From Mycobacterium sp. JS623 (GTDB lineage Bacteria > Actinomycetota > Actinomycetes > Mycobacteriales > Mycobacteriaceae), in contig NC_019966.1 in NCBI RefSeq assembly GCF_000328565.1, positions 5,270,001-5,334,000 of the forward strand: a stretch of 64,000 nt of DNA, in the 5' to 3' direction. Below, in pieces: positions 44,572-52,694 of the stretch. Each line of letters opens with the position of its first letter. Within the stretch, counting starts at the first letter, position 1. Made by a program: the position numbers and the translations under genes. Below the pieces are notes generated by a model. That model did not search any database. It had not been told where the DNA came from and saw only the letters and a program-made list of their open reading frames with translations.

Positions 44572-46083
44572 ATGGATGTCGACATCGTTGGCAAGTTTCT
44601 GTCGACCCTGCCCGAGGACGACGATCATCCCTACCGGACCGGGCCGTGGCGTCCACAGACCACCGAGTGGGATGCCGACGACCTGACTGCGGTCGAGGGC
44701 GAGATTCCCGCCGATCTCGACGGGGTGTATCTGCGCAACACCGAAAACCCGCTGCACCCGGCGCTGAAGGCCTACCACCCGTTCGACGGCGACGGGATGC
44801 TGCACGTGGTCGGGTTCCGTGACGGAAAAGCGTTCTACCGCAACAGGTTTGTGCAGACGGATGGTTTTTTGGCCGAGAACGAGGCGGGTGGGCCGCTGTG
44901 GCCGGGGCTGGCCGAGCCGGTTTCACTGGCCAAGCGCGACCACGGCTGGGGCGCGCGCGGCCTGATGAAGGACGCGTCGAGCACCGACGTGATCGTGCAT
45001 CGCGGTACCGCACTGACCAGTTTCTACCAATGCGGCGACTTGTACCGCCTCGATCCGTACTCCGGCGCCAACCTGGGCAAGGCGGAGTGGAACGGGGCGT
45101 TCCCTTTCGATTGGGGTGTCTCCGCGCACCCGAAGGTCGACGACAAAACCGGCGAACTGTTGTTCTTCAACTACAGCAAGCAGGCGCCGTACATGCATTA
45201 CGGCGTGGTCGACGCCAACAACGACCTCGTGCACTACGTCGACGTACCGCTGCCGGGTCCGCGGCTCCCGCATGATATGGCGTTCACCGCGAATTACGTT
45301 ATCCTCAACGACTTTCCGTTGTTCTGGGACCCCGAGATGCTCGAGCGCAACGCACATGTAGCACGCTTCCACCGCGACATGCCGTCGCGGTTCGCGATCA
45401 TGCCCCGCCGCGGCAACAGCATCCAGTGGTTCGAAGCCGAACCGACCTTTGTGCTGCACTTCACCAACGCCTACGAGGACGGCGACGAGGTCGTGCTCGA
45501 CGGGTTCTTCGAGGGCGACCCGGAGCCGGCCGACAACGGCATGGGCAACAAGTGGGAGCGGGCGTTTCGTTTCCTCGCGCTCGACCGGATGCAGGCCAGA
45601 CTGCACCGCTGGCGTTTCAACATGGTGACGGGCCACGTTGTCGAAGAACAACTTTCGGACAGCATCACCGAGTTCGGGATGATCAACTCCGGTTATGCCG
45701 GAGCCCCTTATCGCTACACCTATGCCGCAACCGGTAAGCCGTCGTGGTTCTTGTTCGATGGACTGGTCAAACACGACCTGGACACCGGCGGCGAGCAGCG
45801 GTTCGCATTCGACGACGGTGTGTATGGCAGCGAGACGGCGATGGCGCCCAGGGTTGGCAGCACCCGTGAGGACGACGGGTACCTCGTCACATTGACCACC
45901 GACATGAACGCCGACGCCTCGTACTGCCTGGTATTCGACGCTGCCAGGGTCAGCGACGGGCCGGTGTGCAAACTGCTTCTGCCGGAACGGATCTCGAGTG
46001 GCACGCACTCGACATGGGCGCCCGGTTGCGAGCTGCGGCGGTGGCGCGAGGCTGACACCGCCGCGGCCGCGATCGGGCTGTAG
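44572..46083 (+). CDS. Carotenoid cleavage dioxygenase (RPE65/CCO family)
   Basis: 503 aa. The N terminus has LDGVYLRNTENPLHPALK and the four iron-ligand histidines are in SAHPKVD, PHDMAFT, LHFTNAYEDGDE and GTHSTWAPG. Non-haem Fe2+ oxygenases of this family split double bonds of carotenoids, apocarotenoids or stilbenes. It begins immediately after the thiolase stop and ends at the HxlR start (1-bp overlap). The bacterial substrate is unknown; lignostilbenes are an alternative to carotenoids. Confidence 0.9.
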   Translation: MDVDIVGKFLSTLPEDDDHPYRTGPWRPQTTEWDADDLTAVEGEIPADLDGVYLRNTENPLHPALKAYHPFDGDGMLHVVGFRDGKAFYRNRFVQTDGFLAENEAGGPLWPGLAEPVSLAKRDHGWGARGLMKDASSTDVIVHRGTALTSFYQCGDLYRLDPYSGANLGKAEWNGAFPFDWGVSAHPKVDDKTGELLFFNYSKQAPYMHYGVVDANNDLVHYVDVPLPGPRLPHDMAFTANYVILNDFPLFWDPEMLERNAHVARFHRDMPSRFAIMPRRGNSIQWFEAEPTFVLHFTNAYEDGDEVVLDGFFEGDPEPADNGMGNKWERAFRFLALDRMQARLHRWRFNMVTGHVVEEQLSDSITEFGMINSGYAGAPYRYTYAATGKPSWFLFDGLVKHDLDTGGEQRFAFDDGVYGSETAMAPRVGSTREDDGYLVTLTTDMNADASYCLVFDAARVSDGPVCKLLLPERISSGTHSTWAPGCELRRWREADTAAAAIGL

Positions 46084-46973
46084 TGGCACAACCGGAGCCT
46101 AATGCTGTGGCCCGCATGCTCGGGCTGCTCGGTGACGAGTGGACACTGCTGGTGATTCAACAGGCGCTTCTCGGCGCCACGCGGTTCGCGGAATTCAAGA
46201 CGCGGCTGCCGATCTCGAATTCCGTGCTGACTCGCCGCTTGCAATCGCTGACGCGTGACGGCCTGCTGGACCGCCGGGTGTACCAAACGAATCCGACCAG
46301 ATCCGAATACCTGGTGACCGCACGCAGCCGGTCGCTGTGGCCGGTGCTGGTGTCGATCTGGGAATGGGAGCGCCGGTGGGTGCCCGACCATGCCGAGCGG
46401 TTGCCCGGCATGCGGCATCGGGCCTGCGGCGCCGACTTCGCTCCCCTGCTCATCTGCCGTGCGTGCGGTGAGAGCGCGACTGACAAAGACGTTGTGGCGC
46501 AATGGGGACCGAGCGGCTCATGGCCGCGGTCGATCCCAGTCACGTCGACGCGGCGCCGGTCGGAAGCCGATCAGCGCGACGGCGCGGCTGGGCTGTTCCC
46601 GCAGACCATGAGCGTGCTCGGCAACCGCTGGGGCTTCGCACTGCTGGTCGCGGCCTTCGTCGGCATGAGTCGCTTCACCGATTTTCAAAGTCAGCTCGGT
46701 GCCCCACCGGGATCGATCGCCGATCGGCTGTCGATCTTCACCGCCAACGGAGTACTGGTGTGCGCTGACAACAGATACCGGCTAACCGAGAAGGGCCGCG
46801 CGTTGTTCACCGTGCTCGTGGTGGCGCTGCAGTGGGCACAGCGGTGGTTTCCTGCGCCCGAGGGCCCGGCCGTGAAGCTGACTCACGCGAGCTGCGGCAA
46901 GGGGTTCGGCCCAGTCCTGGTCTGCGATCAGTGCGCGGAGCCGCTCACGGGCGCGCAGGTCGCCGCCGTCTAG
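46083..46973 (+). CDS. Tandem HxlR-type winged-helix regulator with Cys-rich modules
   Basis: 296 aa from GTG 46083. Two HxlR domains are present: about 8-95 (LGDEWTLLVIQQALLGATRFAEF) and about 175-260 (LGNRWGFALLVAAFVGMSRFTDF). Each is followed by a short Cys-rich segment: RACGADFAPLLICRACGE and ASCGKGFGPVLVCDQCAE. Each has the Cys-x...Cys-x2-Cys spacing of a zinc ribbon. HxlR proteins normally act as dimers of a single domain, so this fusion is an internal duplication giving a pseudo-dimer. As the last gene of the operon it probably controls it. Confidence 0.85.
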   Translation: MAQPEPNAVARMLGLLGDEWTLLVIQQALLGATRFAEFKTRLPISNSVLTRRLQSLTRDGLLDRRVYQTNPTRSEYLVTARSRSLWPVLVSIWEWERRWVPDHAERLPGMRHRACGADFAPLLICRACGESATDKDVVAQWGPSGSWPRSIPVTSTRRRSEADQRDGAAGLFPQTMSVLGNRWGFALLVAAFVGMSRFTDFQSQLGAPPGSIADRLSIFTANGVLVCADNRYRLTEKGRALFTVLVVALQWAQRWFPAPEGPAVKLTHASCGKGFGPVLVCDQCAEPLTGAQVAAV

Positions 46974-47208
46974 TTGAGCCGGGCGATGAGGAACTTCGGC
47001 GCAACTTGCGCGCGCCAGGGGGCGCAGCAGCCCAGAACGCGACGTGGCGTTCGTCGAGCCGATGCTTCTGCGGGTCGACGAACTTGGCGAAAGAGCGCCT
47101 GCGCACGAACCATGTTTCGCCGCCGTGAGTCAGCCCTTCGGTCACCTCGGGCAGTGCCAGGCACAGCCGTCGCACGCCGGTCAGTAGGTCTGGCGTCGCG
47201 GCTGACAT
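46970..47208 (-). pseudogene. MmcQ/YjbR-like protein gene with internal deletion
   Basis: The N-terminal part reads LALPEVTEGLTHGGETWFV then KFVDPQKHRLDERHVAFWAA, matching the MmcQ/YjbR family. The C-terminal piece APKFLIARLN lies in another frame just downstream, where the family normally has about 45 more residues. An internal deletion with frameshift explains this. Its remaining 3' end overlaps the HxlR gene by 4 bp. Confidence 0.65.
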
Positions 47209-47242
47209 GCGCCCATCGTCGCACTCCAGGGGCAAAAAGTTG

Positions 47243-47269
47243 TTGGCACTCTCGGAGTCAGAGTGCTAA
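47243..47269. promoter_or_regulatory. CIRCE element (HrcA operator) upstream of hsp20
   Basis: TTGGCACTC-N9-GAGTGCTAA matches the CIRCE consensus TTAGCACTC-N9-GAGTGCTAA with one mismatch and exact spacing. It lies 73-99 bp before GTG 47342. A GCCCGCC-AGGGT-GGCGGGC hairpin (47295-47313) follows it in what would be the 5' leader. HrcA repression of the gene is the expected outcome. Confidence 0.9.
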
Positions 47270-47341
47270 TCTCGGGGTTGCACAGTGATTGGCTGCCCGC
47301 CAGGGTGGCGGGCCTTGAGGCGACATAGGAGGTGGATTGCT

Positions 47342-47782
47342 GTGCTTCGCTTTGATCCGTTCAGTGACCTTGATGCCTTGACCCGGGGCTTGCTGAGCAG
47401 CCAGACCGGATCAAACCGGACCCCTCGGTTCATGCCGATGGATCTCTGCAAGATCGACGACCACTACGTGCTGACGGCCGACCTACCCGGCGTTGACCCG
47501 GGCTCGGTCGACGTCAACGTCGACAACGGCACTCTGACCATCGCAGCGCATCGCACCGCCCGGTCCGAGGATGCGGTTCAGTGGCTGGCCAACGAGAGAT
47601 TCTTCGGCTCCTACCGCAGGCAACTCTCGCTTGGCGAGGGCATCGACGCCTCGGCCATCTCGGCGACGTATGAGAACGGTGTGCTGACCGTGACCATCCC
47701 ACTGGCCGAACGTGCCAAACCGCGCAAGATCGACGTCGCCCACGGTGGTGACCAAAAGTCGATCACTGTCGACGCCGAATAG
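47342..47782 (+). CDS. Hsp20/alpha-crystallin small heat-shock protein
   Basis: 146 aa from GTG 47342 with a perfect AGGAGG 9 nt upstream. The N-terminal segment LRFDPFSDLDALTRGLL is followed by the alpha-crystallin domain (about 38-135): MDLCKIDDHYVLTADLPGVD, RFFGSYRRQLSL and the conserved YENGVLTVTIPLAE. It resembles mycobacterial Hsp18/Acr2-type chaperones that bind unfolding proteins without ATP. A CIRCE element and a 5'-leader hairpin lie upstream, so HrcA controls transcription. Confidence 0.93.
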   Translation: MLRFDPFSDLDALTRGLLSSQTGSNRTPRFMPMDLCKIDDHYVLTADLPGVDPGSVDVNVDNGTLTIAAHRTARSEDAVQWLANERFFGSYRRQLSLGEGIDASAISATYENGVLTVTIPLAERAKPRKIDVAHGGDQKSITVDAE

Positions 47783-47799
47783 CCAAGCGCCGCCTCGAA

Positions 47800-47847
47800 A
47801 CTGCGGTCAGATCGCGAACTTGCACGAAACTGCGATCTGACCGCAGT
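47800..47847. terminator. Perfect 16-bp inverted repeat between convergent genes
   Basis: ACTGCGGTCAGATCGC (47800-47815) and GCGATCTGACCGCAGT (47832-47847) are perfect complements with a 16-nt loop. It fills most of the 76-bp gap between hsp20 (plus) and the acetyltransferase (minus), so it likely terminates both. There is no T-run. CGAAACTGCG also repeats directly (47796 and 47825). Confidence 0.7.
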
Positions 47848-47858
47848 CTCGGCGATTG

Positions 47859-48455
47859 TCAGTCGTTGCGCTCCAGTCGGTAGCGCAGGTTGTTGCGCAC
47901 CGCCGGCCATTCAATGTCGAGTATCGAATACACGACAGTGTCGCGTCGCGACCCGTCGGGCAGCACCTGGTGGCTGCGCAGCACCCCGTCCAATTTGGCA
48001 CCCAGTCGTTCGATGGCGGCCCGGCTGGTGGAGTTGAAGAAGTGGGTGCGGAATTCGACTGCGACACAACCTAACTCGTCGAACGCGTGACCGAGCATCA
48101 GCAGCTTCGCCTCGGAGTTGACGCCGCTGCGTCGCGCCGCCGACACGTACCACGTGTTCCCGATCTCCAGCCGCCGATTGGGCGCGTCGACGTTCAGATA
48201 GCTCGACGAACCGAGGAAGGCTCCGTCGAGACTGCGCACCACGAACGTCAGGCCCTCGTCGGGTTTCTGTGCCGCCAACCGCGTGTCGACCCACTGTTCG
48301 ACGATGCCCGCCTTCGGGGCGTGGGTAAACCACAGCCGGCCAAGTTCACCGTCGGCCGCGGCCTCGGCGATCTCCGGAAGATGTTCGCGGGTAAGGGGTT
48401 CCAGCGTCACCCAGCGTTGGCCGGCCAATGCGATGGGTTCGACGAAACCGCTCAT
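47859..48455 (-). CDS. GNAT-family N-acetyltransferase (RimJ-like)
   Basis: 198 aa from ATG 48455. It is a RimJ/RimL-type GNAT: VTLEPLTREHLPEIAEAA at the N terminus, GSSSYLNVD, EIGNTWYVSAARRSGVNSEA (acetyl-CoA pyrophosphate-loop region), and the C-terminal VEFRTHFFNSTSRAAIERLGAK. It acetylates an amino group of a protein or small molecule that I cannot name. Its ATG overlaps the stop of the upstream membrane-protein gene by 4 bp, so both are cotranscribed. Confidence 0.88.
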   Translation of the reverse strand: MSGFVEPIALAGQRWVTLEPLTREHLPEIAEAAADGELGRLWFTHAPKAGIVEQWVDTRLAAQKPDEGLTFVVRSLDGAFLGSSSYLNVDAPNRRLEIGNTWYVSAARRSGVNSEAKLLMLGHAFDELGCVAVEFRTHFFNSTSRAAIERLGAKLDGVLRSHQVLPDGSRRDTVVYSILDIEWPAVRNNLRYRLERND

Positions 48456-48880
48456 CGGCGCACCGCGGACCAGGCGGCGAACATCGCCCACACCGACAGC
48501 ACCACCGCACACACTGCGGCGGCTGCACCGAGAAAGAGCCCGTAGCCCGCCGACACCGGCGAATACACATAGAGCCGGTAGTACCACATGGTCAACACCA
48601 CCAGCAGCACCGAAATGGCAAGGGCCGAACTCGATGCCAGCCGGCCGAACAGGTCGCGCGCGGACATCGCGCCTGCCACGATCAACGTCGACGCCAGCAG
48701 GACGATCAGTTGCCCGACGCCGAACCCGGGCGGCGGTACCGGCATACTGCCGACGATCCCGCCGATCGCGTTGGCTCGCCCCCCGCCGTCGGCTCTGCTG
48801 GTCAGCCATGGCAGCCACACACTGACCGCAAGCACCGCCGCACACAGCACGACCAGCCAACCGGGACGCAGGCGAGCCAT
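48452..48880 (-). CDS. Four-helix membrane protein, unknown function
   Basis: 142 aa with four hydrophobic segments (near residues 8-27, 56-75, 85-105 and 112-135), starting MARLRPGWLVVLCAAVLAV. A Gly/Pro loop lies between segments 1 and 2. It resembles small mycobacterial membrane proteins of unknown role. It overlaps the acetyltransferase gene by 4 bp, so an operon of the two is likely. Confidence 0.75.
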   Translation of the reverse strand: MARLRPGWLVVLCAAVLAVSVWLPWLTSRADGGGRANAIGGIVGSMPVPPPGFGVGQLIVLLASTLIVAGAMSARDLFGRLASSSALAISVLLVVLTMWYYRLYVYSPVSAGYGLFLGAAAAVCAVVLSVWAMFAAWSAVRR

Positions 48881-48889
48881 GCGCTCAGA

Positions 48890-49693
48890 CTATCCGCTGT
48901 GCCCCGCCGTCCACGTCAACGCGTAGTCGGCCACGTCGCTCCAGCCGTCCAACGCGGCCGTCAAATGGGGCCGGTCGTCGAACAGTTTGAAGTCCGTCGC
49001 GGCGGGCGAGCGCCGGTAGCGGTTGAAGTTCTCGTACACCACCGACGGCGGCACGATGTGGTCGCGGCCGCCCGCGATCAACAGCAGTGGCGCCCGGTCG
49101 GGTTTGGTGAAGTCGACCGCCGTCGGCGCATTGGACTTGCGGCTGAAGTTGGCCAGGGCCACCTGGAACAGCGGCCGGCCCGGCCCGGGGATCGCCAGCT
49201 TGGTGTGCCAGGAGTCCGACTCTTCCCGCGAGACGGTGTTGGCGAACACGTAGTGGAACTCGGCCGGCGAGAGCGGCACCGCACGGTGCCGGTTCGACGG
49301 ATTGCGGAACACCGGGAACGTCGACCGCAACACCGACAACGGCAGCCGGTACACGCCCCGCGGTGCGGCGGGATGAATGGCGACGCCGACCCGGCCGAAT
49401 CCGCGGCTGAGCAGCAGCTGGGTGATCAGCCCGCCGAAGGAATGGCCCATCAGGATCGGCCGCTCGGGCAGCGCCCGTACGAACGCGGCGTAGTGATCCA
49501 CCACCTCACCGACACCGATCTCGGCGGGCGCCTTGGTGTGGTCGAGTTCTTCGTCGAGTTCGGACACCCCTGGCCATGCGGGTGCATAGACCGTATGCCC
49601 GGCGTCGCTGTACTGCTCGATCCAGCCGCGCCAACTGTGCGGCGACATCCACAATCCGTGGATCAGCACAATAGGTGCCTTGTCGATAGCCAT
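48890..49693 (-). CDS. Alpha/beta-hydrolase
   Basis: 267 aa. It is a single-domain alpha/beta hydrolase with the oxyanion segment IVLIHGLWMSPHSW, the nucleophile elbow MGHSFGG, the acid near IAGGRDHIVPP and the histidine in DDRPHLTAA. It lacks a signal peptide. Substrate unknown. It is the first of three leftward genes and divergent from the cupin gene. Confidence 0.87.
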   Translation of the reverse strand: MAIDKAPIVLIHGLWMSPHSWRGWIEQYSDAGHTVYAPAWPGVSELDEELDHTKAPAEIGVGEVVDHYAAFVRALPERPILMGHSFGGLITQLLLSRGFGRVGVAIHPAAPRGVYRLPLSVLRSTFPVFRNPSNRHRAVPLSPAEFHYVFANTVSREESDSWHTKLAIPGPGRPLFQVALANFSRKSNAPTAVDFTKPDRAPLLLIAGGRDHIVPPSVVYENFNRYRRSPAATDFKLFDDRPHLTAALDGWSDVADYALTWTAGHSG

Positions 49694-49736
49694 CGTCTCT
49701 ATTGTGGAGTCGCCGAACCGAATAATGGGGGAATTG

Positions 49737-50183
49737 ATGAGCGACCTTCCGGAGTGGGCGCGTCGGCTTGACCTGTCGCCTCATCCAGAGGGCGGCTGGT
49801 TCAAGGAAACCTGGCGCAGTGGGCTGTCGATGCCCCAGTCCGCATTGCCGCCCGACTACACCGGCCCGCGCAGCGCCGGCACCGCAATCCTGTTCCTGCT
49901 CATGCCAGGTCAGCAGTCGGCGTGGCATACGGTGCGCAGCGCAGAACTGTGGCTGTACCACTTCGGTGGTCCGCTGCTGCTGCAAGTCGGGGCCGAACAG
50001 GACAGCGCCACAACGCATTTGCTCGGTGCCGACATTATCGGCGGGGAACAGCCGCAGTTTGTTGTGCCACCGGGATATTGGCAGCGGGCTCGTCCCCGTG
50101 ATGACCAGCCCTGCCTGGTCAGCTGTGTGGTGATCCCGGGTTTCGACTACGCCGATTTCGCACTGGCTGCCCCTACCGACTGA
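49737..50183 (+). CDS. DUF985 cupin-fold protein
   Basis: 148 aa from ATG 49737. The pattern LSPHPEGGWFKETWRS and SAWHTVRSAELWLYHFGGPL matches the DUF985 cupin family. The metal-ligand histidines usual for cupins are partly present (WHTV, WLYHFGG). No reaction is assigned to this family. It starts just after the divergent hydrolase gene and converges with the DUF849 gene with an 11-bp overlap. Confidence 0.8.
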   Translation: MSDLPEWARRLDLSPHPEGGWFKETWRSGLSMPQSALPPDYTGPRSAGTAILFLLMPGQQSAWHTVRSAELWLYHFGGPLLLQVGAEQDSATTHLLGADIIGGEQPQFVVPPGYWQRARPRDDQPCLVSCVVIPGFDYADFALAAPTD

Positions 50184-50895
50184 GCAAACGCATCGCTGCG
50201 GACACCAGCGCCGCGTTGTCTGGCGCCCTCGAACCGTCCGGCAGCCGCAGCGTGTCCTCCATTCCGATGCGGGTCTGTACGCCCCGTCTCCCTGCGTGTT
50301 CCAATAGCGGCCAACAACTTTCGTCCAACCCGTGCAGCAACACCGGCGCCGGTGACTGCGCGGCCATCACCTGGCTGAGCAGATCGTCGGCGGTCGCGAT
50401 GTCACCGTCCCCTTGCAGTTCGATCATGACCCGCATGCAGTGCTCGGCGACCTCCGATGCCGCCCATGATTCGGCAGCCTCGGCGTTGAAAATGCCGGCC
50501 TCGACGCCGATCCCCTTGCCCAACAACAGCCGGGCGAGGTCCATTGATCCGGGTTCGTGCCAGTTCACCGAAGCGAAGTCGGGCAGCACGGACCAGCCGT
50601 CCACCGCGCGCAGCCGCGCCTCGGCGTCGGGCAACGCCCAGAACCCGGTCGTCACCCCGAGTGGCAGACCCGGTACCGAGTGCCGCACCGCGGATACGGC
50701 CGCGTCCACCTGCTCGGGAAGCAGGGAATCGGTGCCGTCGGCGTTTTTGGGGTGCATGTGCACGGCCTTGGCGCCTGCCCCGTGGGCCGCGAGCGCCTCG
50801 GCGGCCAGCTCCTCGGGTGTCACCGGTAGGTTCGGATGCGCCTCCGGCGTGCGGGCACCGTTGATGCAGGCCTTCACGTAGATCTTGGTGGACAT
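50173..50895 (-). CDS. DUF849 (BKACE) beta-keto acid cleavage enzyme
   Basis: 240 aa. The N terminus IYVKACINGARTPEAHPN and the metal pair in AVHMHPKNADG, with GMEDTLRLPDG near the C terminus, match the BKACE family that cleaves beta-keto acids with acetyl-CoA (the Kce reaction of lysine fermentation is one example). The protein is shorter than the about 275-310 residues of well-studied members. The substrate is unknown. Confidence 0.85.
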   Translation of the reverse strand: MSTKIYVKACINGARTPEAHPNLPVTPEELAAEALAAHGAGAKAVHMHPKNADGTDSLLPEQVDAAVSAVRHSVPGLPLGVTTGFWALPDAEARLRAVDGWSVLPDFASVNWHEPGSMDLARLLLGKGIGVEAGIFNAEAAESWAASEVAEHCMRVMIELQGDGDIATADDLLSQVMAAQSPAPVLLHGLDESCWPLLEHAGRRGVQTRIGMEDTLRLPDGSRAPDNAALVSAAMRLLSR

Positions 50896-50972
50896 CTGAC
50901 CATCTTCTGCGCCGTTCGCTGTTCGCGCGAGTCGCCCTTCACGACGGGCTGTTCCGCAGTAGCGTTCTGCAA

Positions 50973-52694
50973 ATGGGTGGGCACATCATCGTTTGCGGCG
51001 ACGATGCGCTCGGCATGCGGATCGTCGAGGAGCTGAACACCGCCGGCACGCGGGTGGTGACGCTGCAGGCTCCCGAAGGTCTGGCCAAGGCGGGCGTCGC
51101 GACTGCGCAAGCCGTCATCTGCGCCGACGACGATGATGCGTTGAACCTCGAAATCGCCTTGCTGGCACGGCAAGCCAACCCCGATGTGCGCGTAGTGGCC
51201 CGGTTGGCGAATAGCGTGCTGCGCGAAGCCATGTCACAGGACAATGGCCCCGGCGCAATCCTCGACGTGGCCGATCTGGCGGCGGCATCGGTCGTCGAGG
51301 CCTGCCTTGGCCGCACCGCGCACACCATTTCGGTGGCGGGCATCGATTTCGTCGTCTCCGGTGCGGACGCGCCCCGCGACGCGACATTGCGCGACATCTT
51401 CGGTGACCTGGCGCCGGTGGCGGTGATCCACGCCGAGGACTCGGACAGCCGCGATGAGGTGGTCGCATGCCCCGGCCGCGACTATCGGGTGAGCGCCGGT
51501 GACTGGACCGCGATGATCGGCACCGCCGACGAACTCGCCCAGCAGGGCATCGCCATTCCCCGACCACTGTCGCACTCGCGCGCGCGTCGGCCACCGCTGC
51601 GCAGGGTGGTCGACGCGGTGCGGTTGATTCGCGACGACATCAACCCGATGTTCTACCGGGCGCTGGCCGCATCCCTGTCCCTGCTCATCGGTTCGACCGT
51701 GCTGTTGCGCTTCGCCTACCAGCATCCGCCGGGGATGAGTTGGATCGATGCGCTGTACTTCAGCACCGAGACCATCGCCACCGTCGGCTACGGCGACTTC
51801 AGCTTCATGCACCAACCGCTGTGGTTGCGGATCTGGGGTATCGGGCTGATGTTCGCGGGCGTGACCACCACCGCGATCCTCGTCGCGTTCATCGCCGATG
51901 TGCTGCTGTCGCGACGCCTCGCGCAGTCGGCAGGCCGCAGGAAGGTGCGGCACCTGCGCCACCACATCATTGTGGTCGGGCTCGGCTCGTTCGGCATTCG
52001 AGTGGTCAGCGATCTGACCGCAGCCGGCTACGACGTGGCCGTCATCGAGCGCGACCCCGACAACCGCTTCCTGTCCACCGCCGCCCGCCTCGACGTCCCC
52101 GTGCTGTTCGGTGACGCGACCTTGCGTGAGACGTTGGAGTCCGCACGCCTCGACGAAGCGCGTGCGATCGCGGTGCTGACGCAGGACGACATCGTCAACA
52201 TCGAGACCGGCATCGTGCTGGACGAGATGCTGGGACCGCGCACCCTGCCCGACCTCTACCGGCCCGGCGTGCCGATCGTGCTGCGTATCTACGACCGCAC
52301 CCTCGGCGCGGCGGTCGCCCAGCGCTTCGGCTTCGAAAACGTGCTCTCCACAGTGGAATTGGCGGCGCCGTGGTTCATCGGCGCGGCGCTGGGCCTGCAA
52401 GTGCTCGGCACATTCTCGGTGGGCCAGCGCTCGTTCATGGTCGGCGGCATGTACGTGGCACCCGGCAGCGAACTGGACGGAATGCGGATGTTTGAGATGT
52501 CCACCCAAACCCGCGTCATCGCGATCACCAGGGCCGACGCCCCGGTGCAGCTGCATCCCCGGCGCGACGCGAAGCTCACCGGGGGCGACACCGCGTACCT
52601 GGTCGGGCCCTACCGTGAACTGCTGGACACCCTAGGCAAGGGCCAGGGTGTCCAGCGGCCCGATGTCAATACTGATTCAGCGACGACAGGTTGA
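50973..52694 (+). CDS. RCK-pore-RCK potassium channel-like protein
   Basis: 573 aa. The first RCK/TrkA domain (about 1-200) begins GGHIIVCGDDALGMRIVEEL. A two-helix pore follows (TM1 about 226-250; filter TVGYGD at about 270-275; TM2 about 285-310). A second RCK domain pair (about 331-573) begins HHIIVVGLGSFGIRVVSDL. Most bacterial channels have RCK domains only after the pore, so an N-terminal RCK is unusual. It should gate K+ in response to a nucleotide. The 3' end overlaps the convergent glyoxalase gene by 29 bp. Confidence 0.88.
   Translation: MGGHIIVCGDDALGMRIVEELNTAGTRVVTLQAPEGLAKAGVATAQAVICADDDDALNLEIALLARQANPDVRVVARLANSVLREAMSQDNGPGAILDVADLAAASVVEACLGRTAHTISVAGIDFVVSGADAPRDATLRDIFGDLAPVAVIHAEDSDSRDEVVACPGRDYRVSAGDWTAMIGTADELAQQGIAIPRPLSHSRARRPPLRRVVDAVRLIRDDINPMFYRALAASLSLLIGSTVLLRFAYQHPPGMSWIDALYFSTETIATVGYGDFSFMHQPLWLRIWGIGLMFAGVTTTAILVAFIADVLLSRRLAQSAGRRKVRHLRHHIIVVGLGSFGIRVVSDLTAAGYDVAVIERDPDNRFLSTAARLDVPVLFGDATLRETLESARLDEARAIAVLTQDDIVNIETGIVLDEMLGPRTLPDLYRPGVPIVLRIYDRTLGAAVAQRFGFENVLSTVELAAPWFIGAALGLQVLGTFSVGQRSFMVGGMYVAPGSELDGMRMFEMSTQTRVIAITRADAPVQLHPRRDAKLTGGDTAYLVGPYRELLDTLGKGQGVQRPDVNTDSATTG

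Noticed and set aside
47311..47320. CTTGAGG as part of a HAIR (HspR) element upstream of hsp20.
   Set aside because: Only one half-site is present and the inverted partner ACTCAAG is missing.
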